Source of the DNA: Peribacillus sp. ACCC06369
Lineage (GTDB): Bacteria; Bacillota; Bacilli; Bacillales; DSM-1321
DNA: 64,000 nucleotides
Direction: 5' to 3'
NCBI RefSeq assembly: GCF_030348945.1
Contig: NZ_JAUCEN010000002.1
Coordinates: forward strand, 3,720,001 to 3,784,000
Positions 44,839 through 53,821 of this stretch are shown here, one piece after another. The notes beneath the pieces were generated by a model. It was not told the origin of the DNA. It did not search any database and saw only the letters and a program-made list of their open reading frames with translations. How positions within the stretch are numbered: the stretch's first letter is position 1; every line of letters starts with the position of its first letter. The position numbers and the translations under genes are program-made.

Positions 44839-47437
44839 CTACATATGTCGGTATCCCAAATGTTTCAGGCGCACGAACGCCCCCGAATTGGCCTGGCTGG
44901 CCTCCCATTTGTCCAGGTAACATAGCTTCCGGGTGACCGCCAAACTGTCCCGGCATCATGCTCCGCTGACTTCCGTTTTGACTGCCCATCATCCACGGCT
45001 GACTTCCGTTTTGACCACCCATCATGCCTGGTAGACCTCCTATTTGACTCTCCTTTATGTCTGGAGGACCTCCATTTTGACCGCCCATCATCATGCCTGG
45101 AGGGCCTCCATTTTGACCGCCCATCATCATGCCTGGAGGACCTCCGTTTTGGCCGCCCATCATCATGCCTGGAGGACCTCCGTTTTGACCGCCCATCATC
45201 ATGCCTGGAGGACCTCCGTTTTGACCGCCCATCATGTCCGGTTGACCTCCATTTTGGCCGCCATTCATCATGTCCGGTTGACCTCCATTTTGACCGTCCA
45301 TCATCATGCCTGGAGGACCTCCGTTTTGACCGCCCATCATGTCTGGTTGACCTCCATTTTGGCCGCCATTCATCATGCCTGGAGGACCTCCGTTTTGACC
45401 GCCCATCATCATACCTGGAGGGCCTCCATTTTGACCGCCCATCATCATGCCTGGAGGGCCACCATTTTGACCGCCCATCATCATGCCTGGAGGGCCTCCG
45501 TTTTGACCGCCCATCATCATGCCTGGAGGGCCACCATTTTGACCGCCCATCATCATGCCTGGAGGGCCTCCGTTTTGACCGCCCATCATGTCTGGTTGAC
45601 CTCCATTTTGGCCGCCCATCATCATGCCTGGAGGACCTCCGTTTTGGCCACCCATCATCATGCCTGGAGGACCTCCGTTTTGGCCACCCATCATCATGCC
45701 TGGAGGACCTCCGTTTTGGCCGCCCATCATCATGCCTGGAGGACCTCCGTTTTGGCCGCCCATCATCATGCCTGGAGGACCTCCATTTTGACCGCCCATC
45801 ATGCCCGGCTGGCCTCCGTTAAGACCGCCCATCATCATGCCCGACTGGCCTCCATTTTGACCGCCCATCATCATGCCCGGCTGGCCTCCATTTTGACCAC
45901 CCATCATCATACCTGGAGGGCCTCCGTTTTGACCGCCTATCATCATACCTGGAGGACCTCCGTTTTGACCACCCATCATCATGCCCGGCTGGCCTCCATT
46001 TTGACCGCCCATCATCATGAACCCTTCATATGGTTGCGCTTGAGGCGATTCTACTGACTCTGTATCATATTGATATTGCCCTTGATGTTGCTGCTGTGAT
46101 TGTACGGATTGATATTGGTGATAATCTGGATGATGTTTTGGATTGGAATCCATTTTTTTGTTTGCTTGAAACTGCCCCTTCACTTCCGGCCCGTAGGTTC
46201 CAAGTAGCCCCTTATTACAACCGCAATCTTCTTCATCGGCAGTCTGGGCATACTGCTGAGGGTAGTTATTGTGATTGTTTGAAGATGGCGATTCTGCTGG
46301 TGACTCATAATCTTGTTGCATATATGAACCTGCTACTTGAGCCTGTTGATTCATTCCCCCATAAAAATGGTGCGGAACGGGTGCTGAGGCTTGATATGGA
46401 TAATGTTGCTGGCTTGGTGGATTCATACTTGCCCCTTGAACGAATCCTTGACCCATCATTTGCATGTCAGGAGACTCATCCCAAATATCAGAGCTTTCTT
46501 CCATCATGTGATAACCTTGTGTTTCCTGAGCCGCCTGATACCCTTGAGCGTCTTGATATGGGGCTTGCATCCCTTGCATGTGCATTTGCGCCCATGGTGG
46601 CGGCTGAATACAATAACCGCTTCCAGGCATGATTGGCGTTACTGGAATACAATCATCCACTGGCTCTTCCTGAACTGGCTGAACAGCTGGCTTTTTCTTC
46701 TTCTTTTTAGTGACTGCCGGCTCTTCCTTTTTCTTTGGTAAAGGTGGCGGTGCAGGAGGCTTTTGCACACTCATATTGGTCATGTTGACCATATAATAAT
46801 TATTGATATCAACTTCCGGAATCACCGGCATAGGTACCGGTACTTCTTTTGGAACGATCATTTCCTTTTCTTTTATTGGCTTTGGCTGAACGATTTGCTG
46901 TTCTTTCTTAACTGGCTGTTGAAATTTCGGCTGCTCTTTCTTAACTGGCTGTTGAAATTTCGGCTGCTCTTTCACTGGCTGCTGAAATTTCGGCTGCTCT
47001 TTTACTGGCTGCTGAAATTTCGGCTGCTCTTTCACTGGCTGTTGAAATTTCGGCTGCTCTTTCACTGGCTGTTGAAATTTCGGCTGTTCTTTCACTGGCT
47101 GTTGAAATTTCGGCTGTTCTTTCACTGGCTGTTGAAATTTCGGCTGTTCATTGACCGGCTGTTTTTGCATGATTGGCTGCTCTTTCATAAGTGCAGGCTG
47201 AACCTGATACGGTTGAACTTGGGATTCTTTCATTCCCGGTTGAATATTCACGTTTGGTGTAGCCGTTCCTTTTATTACAGCTCCGGATGTCCCCGGTATT
47301 TTAATTTTCATTCCGGGCATCATCATGTCCGGGTTGCTCAATTGTGCGTTAACTTTTTTAAGTTCTTCAAAACTGACGCCGTATTTTTTGGCGAGTTTCC
47401 AAAGTGTATCGCCTTTTTGGACTATATGAATTTTCAC
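44819..47437 (-). CDS. safA: SafA-like spore morphogenetic protein with very long repeats
   Basis: An 872-residue protein from GTG 47437 (GGAGGGG eight bases upstream). An N-terminal LysM domain (about 2-48: HIVQKGDTLWKLAKKYGVSF) binds cortex peptidoglycan. Then come about eight decapeptides of the EQPKFQQPVK type (about 95-185), a lysine-rich stretch, a Gln/Tyr-rich middle with CGCNKGLLG, and about 27 near-perfect copies of the 12-residue GGQNGGPPGMMM unit (about 475-800), decaying to GSQNGSQ and PGQFGGH forms. In B. subtilis SafA joins the inner coat to the cortex. LysM, location by nadA, and composition support the name. The Gly/Asn/Met/Pro array is far longer than in B. subtilis SafA. Confidence 0.82.
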   Translation of the reverse strand: MKIHIVQKGDTLWKLAKKYGVSFEELKKVNAQLSNPDMMMPGMKIKIPGTSGAVIKGTATPNVNIQPGMKESQVQPYQVQPALMKEQPIMQKQPVNEQPKFQQPVKEQPKFQQPVKEQPKFQQPVKEQPKFQQPVKEQPKFQQPVKEQPKFQQPVKEQPKFQQPVKKEQPKFQQPVKKEQQIVQPKPIKEKEMIVPKEVPVPMPVIPEVDINNYYMVNMTNMSVQKPPAPPPLPKKKEEPAVTKKKKKKPAVQPVQEEPVDDCIPVTPIMPGSGYCIQPPPWAQMHMQGMQAPYQDAQGYQAAQETQGYHMMEESSDIWDESPDMQMMGQGFVQGASMNPPSQQHYPYQASAPVPHHFYGGMNQQAQVAGSYMQQDYESPAESPSSNNHNNYPQQYAQTADEEDCGCNKGLLGTYGPEVKGQFQANKKMDSNPKHHPDYHQYQSVQSQQQHQGQYQYDTESVESPQAQPYEGFMMMGGQNGGQPGMMMGGQNGGPPGMMIGGQNGGPPGMMMGGQNGGQPGMMMGGQNGGQSGMMMGGLNGGQPGMMGGQNGGPPGMMMGGQNGGPPGMMMGGQNGGPPGMMMGGQNGGPPGMMMGGQNGGPPGMMMGGQNGGQPDMMGGQNGGPPGMMMGGQNGGPPGMMMGGQNGGPPGMMMGGQNGGPPGMMMGGQNGGPPGMMMGGQNGGPPGMMNGGQNGGQPDMMGGQNGGPPGMMMDGQNGGQPDMMNGGQNGGQPDMMGGQNGGPPGMMMGGQNGGPPGMMMGGQNGGPPGMMMGGQNGGPPGMMMGGQNGGPPDIKESQIGGLPGMMGGQNGSQPWMMGSQNGSQRSMMPGQFGGHPEAMLPGQMGGQPGQFGGVRAPETFGIPTYVDESDDY
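45015..46015. repeat. 36-bp tandem repeat array within safA
   Basis: About 27 clean copies of a 36-base unit encoding GGQNGGPPGMMM (some 33 bases, lacking one Met) with variants PGMM, PDMM, PDMMN and DGQNGG. The order of variants (for example several PPGMMM then QPDMM) recurs, which indicates block duplication. The antisense frames are open throughout because the period is a multiple of three. Confidence 0.9.
46910..47150. repeat. 30-bp tandem repeat array within safA
   Basis: Eight copies of a 30-33 base unit encoding EQPKFQQPVK, nearly invariant at the DNA level (GAAATTTCGGCTG in each on the plus strand); the two C-terminal copies carry an extra Lys codon. Confidence 0.85.
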
Positions 47438-47847
47438 GCTGTTAACCCCTCCTGTGCATATGTCCATATATTCTATGATGCAGTGGGTGAATTGCTATTA
47501 TTTTTATCATGAAAACTTATGCTTGAAAAAGGACTTTTATGATTGGATCAATGATTTATGGACATGAAAGGTGTTATTTTGGAGAGGAAATATTCAATGT
47601 GACATCTCAGAACCACCACTTTGGACCCCATTCTGGTTGATTGATCGAGTAAGAATATATAATTAAAAATGAACCATTGCATACTTCCCAAGAATAGGAG
47701 ACAGTGGTTTTTTAGGTTAGGAAGCCATGATGAATGAAACGCTTCTTTCAAGCTCCTGTCTAAACTCATGGAAATCCGGGTATAAGAAAGTAAATGACCT
47801 AAGGCTTTGTCTTCAGGCACTTATCTTACATTCTGGGAGGAATAATA
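47438..47847. other. safA-ypfJ divergent intergenic region
   Basis: About 410 bases. It must hold the safA promoter (sigma-E or sigma-K expected, none clearly visible) and the promoter of the zinc protease. An imperfect hairpin with TTTTTT at about 47671-47713 on the plus strand looks like a terminator with no gene in front of it. Short open frames here lack ribosome sites. Confidence 0.45.
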
Positions 47848-48693
47848 ATGAAATGGAAAGGAAGGCAAGGCAGCTCGAATGTCGAGGACAAAAGAGGCAT
47901 GAGCGGCAAGGGTATGGCTGGGATCGGTGGAGGGGTTGGATTGGTAATCATCTTGATCGTGACGCTCCTTGGCGGTAATCCCAGCGAATTGCTAGGCAGC
48001 TTGAACTCCACTGATTCGGACAACGGCAGTAATTATGTGGAAACCGATGAAGAGAAGGAACTTGCGCAGTTCGTATCTGTTGTCCTTGCAGATACGGAGC
48101 AGGTCTGGACAGATGAATTCCGTAAAAATGGCTTGGAATATAAGGAACCGAAACTTGTCCTATACTCAGGAAGTGTCGAATCGGCATGCGGGTTGGCAGG
48201 TTCATCCGTTGGGCCATTTTATTGTCCAGGTGACATGAAACTATATATTGATCTCAGCTTTTATCAAGAGTTGAAGCAAGAATTCCAGGCACCAGGGGAT
48301 TTCGCCATGGCCTATGTCATTGCCCACGAAGTCGGACATCACGTTCAGACACTTTTAGGGACAACGGAAAAGGCAATGCCCGATCGTTCAAAGGTCAGCG
48401 AGACCGAATATAATAAGTATTCTGTCCGCCTAGAATTACAGGCTGATTATTTGGCTGGAGTTTGGGCACATCATGTCCAGGGAGAGAATTTGCTTGAAGA
48501 AGGCGATCTTGAGGAGGCCATGAATGCAGCAAGTGGTGTGGGAGATGACCGTATCCAAAAAAAGGCACAAGGGTACGTGGTTCCAGACAGCTTTACGCAT
48601 GGTACCTCCGAACAGAGGAAACGGTGGTTCAATAAAGGATTTAAATCCGGTGATATGAATGAAGGCAATACTTTTAAAGCGAGTAATCTTTAA
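47848..48693 (+). CDS. YpfJ-family neutral zinc metallopeptidase
   Basis: A 281-residue protein of the YpfJ/KPN_00 zinc peptidase family. An N-terminal transmembrane helix (about 23-42) is followed by an extracytoplasmic domain. The zinc motif is HEVGHH (160-165), with ESACGLAGSSVGPFYCPGD upstream (two Cys) and LELQADYLAGVWAHH downstream, where the third ligand lies. The start is ATG after GGGAGG. It has no operon partner and lies between safA and nadA, where B. subtilis has no such gene, so it is an insertion relative to that order. Substrates are unknown. Confidence 0.88.
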   Translation: MKWKGRQGSSNVEDKRGMSGKGMAGIGGGVGLVIILIVTLLGGNPSELLGSLNSTDSDNGSNYVETDEEKELAQFVSVVLADTEQVWTDEFRKNGLEYKEPKLVLYSGSVESACGLAGSSVGPFYCPGDMKLYIDLSFYQELKQEFQAPGDFAMAYVIAHEVGHHVQTLLGTTEKAMPDRSKVSETEYNKYSVRLELQADYLAGVWAHHVQGENLLEEGDLEEAMNAASGVGDDRIQKKAQGYVVPDSFTHGTSEQRKRWFNKGFKSGDMNEGNTFKASNL

Positions 48694-48725
48694 AAGTTCT
48701 TACATGTTTCGATTACATAAGAAAT

Positions 48726-48745
48726 AGGGGGTCTTGGCCCCCTTT
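48726..48745 (+). terminator. Terminator of the zinc metallopeptidase gene
   Basis: AGGGGG-TCTTGG-CCCCCT stem followed by TTC. Confidence 0.6.
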
Positions 48746-48788
48746 CAGACTGTAGACAAATTCGAAGAAAAGCGAGTTTGCTTGCAGC
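48746..48788. repeat. Inverted second copy of the 43-base hairpin repeat
   Basis: Reverse complement of 7926-7968 with four changes; contains CAAATTCG/CGAGTTTG arms around AAGAAAAG. It lies directly after the ypfJ terminator, as the first copy lies after the livF1 gene. Confidence 0.65.
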
Positions 48789-49024
48789 TTTTTTTAAAAA
48801 AAATGGCAGTTGCTTTCAAAATCCAGTGAGTTTTCAGTTATATAATACAGTAAAAATACATGAGGATAACTAGGGTCTTGTTTTAAAATCATGGCAATAA
48901 CTCCCTTGATAAAATCGTGAAAGGGATTGGGGATGAGACCATTCCATTCCCCATTAGGTCGACAAACTCAATGTGGCTCCTGCCCCCTTTTTTTTCTTGG
49001 GTCCATAACATTAATAAGACTAAC

Positions 49025-50131
49025 TCAAACGCGTTCCAGCATTCTGTTTAAAGCTAGGATGGCATTATCCGCAATGCTCTTCTCCACTTTTATCGGATTA
49101 ATGATTATACCTTCTTCAATTGATTCAAGCGCCCAAAGCAGATGTGGCAGGTCAATCCGGTTCATCGTAAGACATGGACACATATTCGGATTTAACGAGA
49201 TGATGTTCTTGTCAGGATTATTGGCGATAAGTCGTTTGACAAGGTTCATTTCCGTGCCGATTGCCCAAGAACTACCTGGTTCAGCCTTTTCGATCATATT
49301 TATGATGTACGATGTCGAACCCGCATAATCTGACTCGGCGACTACCTCACGGCGACATTCGGGATGGACGATGATATTCATTTCGGGCTGCTCCGTCCGA
49401 AGCGTTTCAATATTGGCCGTAGTGAAATTTTCATGCACCGAACAATGACCTTTCCAAAGAAGTACCTTCAGATCTTCGAGTTCCCCTTCATAAATCAATT
49501 CGTCTTTATGAGGATCCCAGACAGCCATTTCATTCAAAGGAATGCCAAGGTCAAAGGCTGTATTCCTCCCAAGATGCTGATCGGGAAGAAAAAGGATCCG
49601 TTCTTTTTGCGAGAGGGCCCACGAGACCATCCCTTGTGCATTTGAAGAAGTCACCGTCGCTCCGCCATTTTTTCCTACAAATGCTTTGATGGCAGCAGTC
49701 GAATTAACATAAGTTAGCGGAAGGATCGTTTCGCCAAATAAATCCTGAAGCTTTGTCCAGGCCCGTTCCGTTTGTTCAATATCCGCCATATCTGCCATGG
49801 AACAGCCTGCACGCATGTCAGGAAGGATAACGGTCTGCCTTTCCTCTGTCAAAATATCTGCTGTTTCAGCCATGAAATGCACGCCACAAAACACGATATA
49901 ATCCGCTTCGCGATTTTGCGCGGAAAGTTGGGCCAATTGAAGTGAATCTCCCGTTACATCCGAAAATTGAATGACTTCCTCCCGTTGATAATGATGACCT
50001 GGGATATAAAGACGGTTCCCCAACCGTTTCTTAATGTCATGGACCCGATTCTCCATATCTTCCTTTTTCATCGTTTTATACTTTTCAGGCAATACATTTC
50101 CTGCTGTGCTAGCCATCTCCAATATGTTCAT
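49025..50131 (-). CDS. nadA: Quinolinate synthase
   Basis: A 368-residue [4Fe-4S] enzyme that condenses iminoaspartate with dihydroxyacetone phosphate to quinolinate. Cluster cysteines are visible in [13 protein letters not shown], in HPECRREV and in [21 protein letters not shown] and [10 protein letters not shown] are substrate-site motifs. ATG overlaps the nadC stop (ATGA). It is the last gene of nadB-nadC-nadA, with the cysteine desulfurase gene divergent upstream. Confidence 0.96.
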   Translation of the reverse strand: MNILEMASTAGNVLPEKYKTMKKEDMENRVHDIKKRLGNRLYIPGHHYQREEVIQFSDVTGDSLQLAQLSAQNREADYIVFCGVHFMAETADILTEERQTVILPDMRAGCSMADMADIEQTERAWTKLQDLFGETILPLTYVNSTAAIKAFVGKNGGATVTSSNAQGMVSWALSQKERILFLPDQHLGRNTAFDLGIPLNEMAVWDPHKDELIYEGELEDLKVLLWKGHCSVHENFTTANIETLRTEQPEMNIIVHPECRREVVAESDYAGSTSYIINMIEKAEPGSSWAIGTEMNLVKRLIANNPDKNIISLNPNMCPCLTMNRIDLPHLLWALESIEEGIIINPIKVEKSIADNAILALNRMLERV

Positions 50132-50979
50132 TTCATTATCCCCTCACGTTCTTTGACCTTTGCGCTAATATCAAGTGCCTTGACACTGTGTGTCAGGCTG
50201 CCCAACGATATATAATCAACCCCTGTTTCCCGATATGAAGCTAGATTGCCTAAATGGATTCCTCCGGAAGCTTCAGTTGTGATGTGGGCAGGAACCAATT
50301 TGACCATTTGCTTAATTTCTTCGGGGCTCCGGTTATCGAACATGATGATATCGGCACCGGCTTCCACTGCTTCAAGCACCTGTTCGATTGTTTCCGTTTC
50401 CACTTCCACTTTAGTGGTATGTCCCAGCTTGGATTTTACCGTTTGAACCGCTTTCGTTATGGACCCAGCGAAAGAAATATGGTTGTCCTTTATCATCACG
50501 GCATCATACAGACCATATCGATGATTGAATGCACCGCCGGAACGGACCGCATATTTTTCAAGCATCCGCAGGCCCGGAGTGGTTTTCCTCGTATCACAAG
50601 CTCTCGTCTTCGTACCCGCTAAAATCATAGTAGCTTTATGAGCCTGTGTCGCAATGCCGGACATACGCTGCACTAAATTCAAAACCACCCGTTCCCCTTT
50701 TAAAAGAGAGGCCATATCGCCGGTCATTTTTGCAAGCTGCTGTCCTTCTACAAAAAATTCGCCATCTTGAACAAAAAGGTAAACCTCGATTTGTTCATCC
50801 AACAATGCAAAACCCGTCTTGATGACGTCACCTCCACTAAAGACCCCGCCTTCTTTTGCGATGAATGTCAATGTCCCTTGTTCTCCTTGATCAAAAATCG
50901 TATCACTCGTTACATCACATTCACCTATATCTTCCATTAAAAATTGTTGCAGCATCTGCTTAAGCTTCAATATATTCAT
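50128..50979 (-). CDS. nadC: Nicotinate-nucleotide pyrophosphorylase (carboxylating)
   Basis: A 283-residue quinolinate phosphoribosyltransferase making NaMN. Motifs: [42 protein letters not shown], and the EVETETIEQ / [11 protein letters not shown] / EASGGI barrel. It overlaps nadB by 20 bp and nadA by 4 bp, so the three genes are tightly coupled. Confidence 0.96.
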   Translation of the reverse strand: MNILKLKQMLQQFLMEDIGECDVTSDTIFDQGEQGTLTFIAKEGGVFSGGDVIKTGFALLDEQIEVYLFVQDGEFFVEGQQLAKMTGDMASLLKGERVVLNLVQRMSGIATQAHKATMILAGTKTRACDTRKTTPGLRMLEKYAVRSGGAFNHRYGLYDAVMIKDNHISFAGSITKAVQTVKSKLGHTTKVEVETETIEQVLEAVEAGADIIMFDNRSPEEIKQMVKLVPAHITTEASGGIHLGNLASYRETGVDYISLGSLTHSVKALDISAKVKEREGIMK

Positions 50980-52543
50980 ATAGTCGTCTCCCTTTCACTC
51001 GATTTTTCACATCCGTGCGAGCAAGGATAACCGAATTTTCAAGCCATTGGGAGTCATCTTCGCTTGGATAGTCACTGCGGAAATGACCGCCCCTGCTTTC
51101 CGTTCTGGTCAATGCAGATTCGGCAATCAGCCACGCCACGATTATGGCATTGATTTTCGTTATTTCTTTTATCGATAATGCAGGTACTTCCATTTGCAGC
51201 AATTCTTCGATATTAAATGTCTCTAGATAATCCTTCATTCGCGTTAAACCCGCTTCATTTCGAACGATTCCCGCTTCACTCATTAATTTTTCCTGCAATG
51301 TCGTGAAATCAGGTAAAAAGGAAAATTGACAGGAACTTTTGGACAGCTCTTTTTCTTCCGGTATCGACCTTGCTGGCATGTTAGCAAGCAGCTGACCAAG
51401 CGTATTGCCAAAAACCAGCCCCTCGAGAAGGGAGTTGCTTGCCAACCGGTTCGCCCCATGTACACCTGTGCATGCCACTTCTCCAACTGCATACAAAGAG
51501 GGTACAGAGGTTTGCCCCCATTCATCCACTTCAATCCCCCCCATTAGAAAATGGTTTCCAGGTGCTACAGGAATTTTCCCGAATTGAAGGTCAAGCCCAC
51601 TTTTTTCACATAATGAGCTAACAGTCGGAAAACGGTTTTTAAAATCCTTAATCATCGAAATATCCAAAAATACCTTTTCACCGCGCTGTAAATAAGAAAA
51701 AATCGTCTGTGCCACAATATGCCTTGGAGCTAAATCTTTCATGCTATGGACATCATCCATGATCGGCGTTCCCGTTTCAGTCACTAATCTTGCACCATCC
51801 CCGCGGACAGCTTCTGAAACCAGCCCTTCCGCTTTACCATTTATAAAAAGCAGTGTCGGGTGAAACTGGATGAATTCCATGTCACGAACTTTTGCCCCAG
51901 CCTTGAATGCAAGTGCGATTCCATCCCCTGAAACCGTTTGTGAATTTGAAGTGAAATGGTATAGGGAACCACAGCCGCCTGTTGCCAAAACCGTTTGTTC
52001 TGCATGATAGGTTACTAGCTCCCCTGTCTTATCAAGAGTTTTGATGCCTATGCAAGAATCATCTTCCCCGATGATCAACTCAACTGCAGCCACATTCTCG
52101 ATCACAGTGATCGATGAGTTTTTCAAGCACCCTATTAGATGTTCCATGATATACTTTCCGGTAGCATCCCCGTGACTATGAAGGATTCTTCTTTCACTGT
52201 GGGCGCCCTCCATGCCAAGCATGAGAGTGCCGTCTTGATCATGGTCAAATTGCATACCGGATCTAATAAGTTCAGCTATGATCGAAGGGGCCTCTTCAAC
52301 GAGTTTTTCCACTACCTTCACCTTGTTATATCGCTGTCCAGCCGTCAGCGTATCTTCTTTATGAAAGGATACTGTGTCACGATCAGATATTGCAGCAGCA
52401 ATCCCGCCTTGAGCCAAATAGGAATTACTATCACGGATATCTGATTTTGTGATGAGTATCACATGCTTATGTTCACTTGCTTCCAATGCCGTTTTCAAGG
52501 CAGCAATCCCGCTGCCTATCACGATGATTTCCGCTTTTACCAT
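50960..52543 (-). CDS. nadB: L-aspartate oxidase
   Basis: A 527-residue flavoprotein that oxidises aspartate to iminoaspartate. The FAD-binding GSGIAALKTALEA lies near the N-terminus. NSYLAQGGIAAA, GDGARLV-type and CTGVHGANRLASNSLLEGLVFG motifs are typical of NadB, as is the C-terminal helical domain. ATG 52543 has GGAGG upstream. First gene of the nad operon, divergent from nifS. Confidence 0.95.
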   Translation of the reverse strand: MVKAEIIVIGSGIAALKTALEASEHKHVILITKSDIRDSNSYLAQGGIAAAISDRDTVSFHKEDTLTAGQRYNKVKVVEKLVEEAPSIIAELIRSGMQFDHDQDGTLMLGMEGAHSERRILHSHGDATGKYIMEHLIGCLKNSSITVIENVAAVELIIGEDDSCIGIKTLDKTGELVTYHAEQTVLATGGCGSLYHFTSNSQTVSGDGIALAFKAGAKVRDMEFIQFHPTLLFINGKAEGLVSEAVRGDGARLVTETGTPIMDDVHSMKDLAPRHIVAQTIFSYLQRGEKVFLDISMIKDFKNRFPTVSSLCEKSGLDLQFGKIPVAPGNHFLMGGIEVDEWGQTSVPSLYAVGEVACTGVHGANRLASNSLLEGLVFGNTLGQLLANMPARSIPEEKELSKSSCQFSFLPDFTTLQEKLMSEAGIVRNEAGLTRMKDYLETFNIEELLQMEVPALSIKEITKINAIIVAWLIAESALTRTESRGGHFRSDYPSEDDSQWLENSVILARTDVKNRVKGRRLYEYIEA

Positions 52544-52563
52544 TATTTCATTCCTCCTGTTTA

Positions 52564-52580
52564 TGACAGGTGTCTTGACA
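52564..52580. promoter_or_regulatory. Candidate NiaR operator in the nadB/nifS divergent region
   Basis: Two overlapping inverted repeats, TGACA-GG-TGTC (52564-52574) and TGTC-TT-GACA (52571-52580). The second also supplies TTGACA (52575-52580), a possible nifS -35 with TAAACT 18 bases on. The niaR gene follows nifS, and its B. subtilis homologue represses this pair of operons with nicotinic acid. Confidence 0.55.
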
Positions 52581-52646
52581 ACTATATTTACATATTATTA
52601 AACTATTATCAAGAGTTTTTTAAGATTAAAGGATGGAAGTGATTTC

Positions 52647-53771
52647 TTGATTTATTTGGATTATGCAGCTACAACGCCGATTGATGATGAGGCACTCGAA
52701 GTATTCAGCCAAGCATCCCGGAAGTTTTTCGGGAATGCGAGCAGTTTGCATGATATTGGTTCTGAAGCGGCACGTTTATTGGATATGTCACGGCAGCAAC
52801 TCGCAGATATGCTGAACATAAAAAAGGAAGGAATCATCTTTACGAGCGGCGGATCAGAAAGCAATATGCTTGCCATAGATACATTTATCGCTTCAAGACC
52901 ATCCTGGCAGAACCACTTGATCGTTAGTCGAACTGAACATGCATCCATTGCCAATTTTGTCGCAAAGCTTGAACAAGAAGGCTTCGACGTTACATATTTA
53001 CGGCATTTGGAAGATGGCAGCGTTGATATTGAACATCTGGAGGAATGTCTGACGGAGAAAACTTGCTTGGTCATTGTCCAACATGTGAATTCAGAAATTG
53101 GGGTCATTCAACCCATTGAGCAAATAAGTAAAGCCGTTCGAAAACACCAGGCTTTTTTACATGTGGATTGTGTCCAATCATTTGCTAAATTGCCGCTTGG
53201 GAAGATATCTGCCTTATGTGATGGATTATCAGTTTCCAGCCATAAAGTTTATGGTCCAAAAGGGACTGGAGCCGTCTTTTTCCCGGCCATCCATCAGTTG
53301 AAGGCTCCGGTACCGAATATTACTCATGAGTATGGTTTCCGCCCAGGGACAGTGGACGTCCCCGGTATAGCTTCCTTCGTAACCGCTGCCAAGAAATTAG
53401 GGGATATCATGGAAGATGAACGGAAACGGATTTGCATGCTTAGGATGCAATTGATCGAGCAGCTCACGGTAAGGAAAGTCGATTTTCGAATCATCGAAGC
53501 GAAAAACCAATTGCCTCACATTCTGGCGCTGACCTTTGCTGGATTGCAAGGACAGTACATCATGCTCGAATTAAACCAGAAAGGATTCGCTGTATCGACT
53601 GGAAGCGCCTGTCAAATCGGTAAACAGGATCCTTCAAAAACCATGATGGCCATCGGGAAAAGCGAAGATGAAGCCCATCAATTCGTCCGCTTTTCCTTTG
53701 GGAAAAATACGACGGCCGATGACATTCACAAGTTGGCAGACTGCATCGAAGGAATAGCTGGCATTCGATAA
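52647..53771 (+). CDS. nifS: Cysteine desulfurase NifS (for NadA)
   Basis: A 374-residue PLP enzyme. The PLP Lys lies in SVSSHKVYGPKGTGA, the substrate region is LDYAATTPID near the N-terminus, and the catalytic Cys is in STGSACQIGKQD, the short-loop form of this Bacillus NifS subgroup. It supplies sulfur for the NadA cluster. The start is TTG 52647, with GGAAGTGA upstream. Divergent from nadBCA and followed by niaR. Confidence 0.93.
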   Translation: MIYLDYAATTPIDDEALEVFSQASRKFFGNASSLHDIGSEAARLLDMSRQQLADMLNIKKEGIIFTSGGSESNMLAIDTFIASRPSWQNHLIVSRTEHASIANFVAKLEQEGFDVTYLRHLEDGSVDIEHLEECLTEKTCLVIVQHVNSEIGVIQPIEQISKAVRKHQAFLHVDCVQSFAKLPLGKISALCDGLSVSSHKVYGPKGTGAVFFPAIHQLKAPVPNITHEYGFRPGTVDVPGIASFVTAAKKLGDIMEDERKRICMLRMQLIEQLTVRKVDFRIIEAKNQLPHILALTFAGLQGQYIMLELNQKGFAVSTGSACQIGKQDPSKTMMAIGKSEDEAHQFVRFSFGKNTTADDIHKLADCIEGIAGIR

Positions 53772-53821
53772 AACCCTCCATTCTGTGGTAGAATGTTTTG
53801 TAAATAAAGAGGTGAATGATT

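Larger units (their letters stand above)
48694..49024. other. Intergenic region with terminator and dispersed repeat
   Basis: Holds the ypfJ terminator (48726-48745), an inverted copy of the 43-base hairpin repeat (48746-48788), and a T-rich tract. No gene is visible. No good terminator for nadA could be placed. Confidence 0.5.

Noticed and set aside
45044..46057. 337-residue plus-strand frame of TSILTAHHHAW-type repeats, antisense to safA
   Set aside because: It is the mirror of the 36-bp safA repeat, open only because the period is a multiple of three, with no ribosome site.
46763..47512. 249-residue plus-strand frame rich in WLLKFRLLF repeats
   Set aside because: Antisense of the 30-bp safA repeats and the LysM region; no start signal.
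47438..47540. Sigma-E promoter for safA (CATAGAAT)
   Set aside because: The -10-like hexamer has no convincing -35 at the right distance; expression by sigma-E is expected from B. subtilis but not shown here.
47548..47820. 90-residue minus-strand frame upstream of safA
   Set aside because: No ribosome site, no recognisable domain, overlaps the divergent promoter region.
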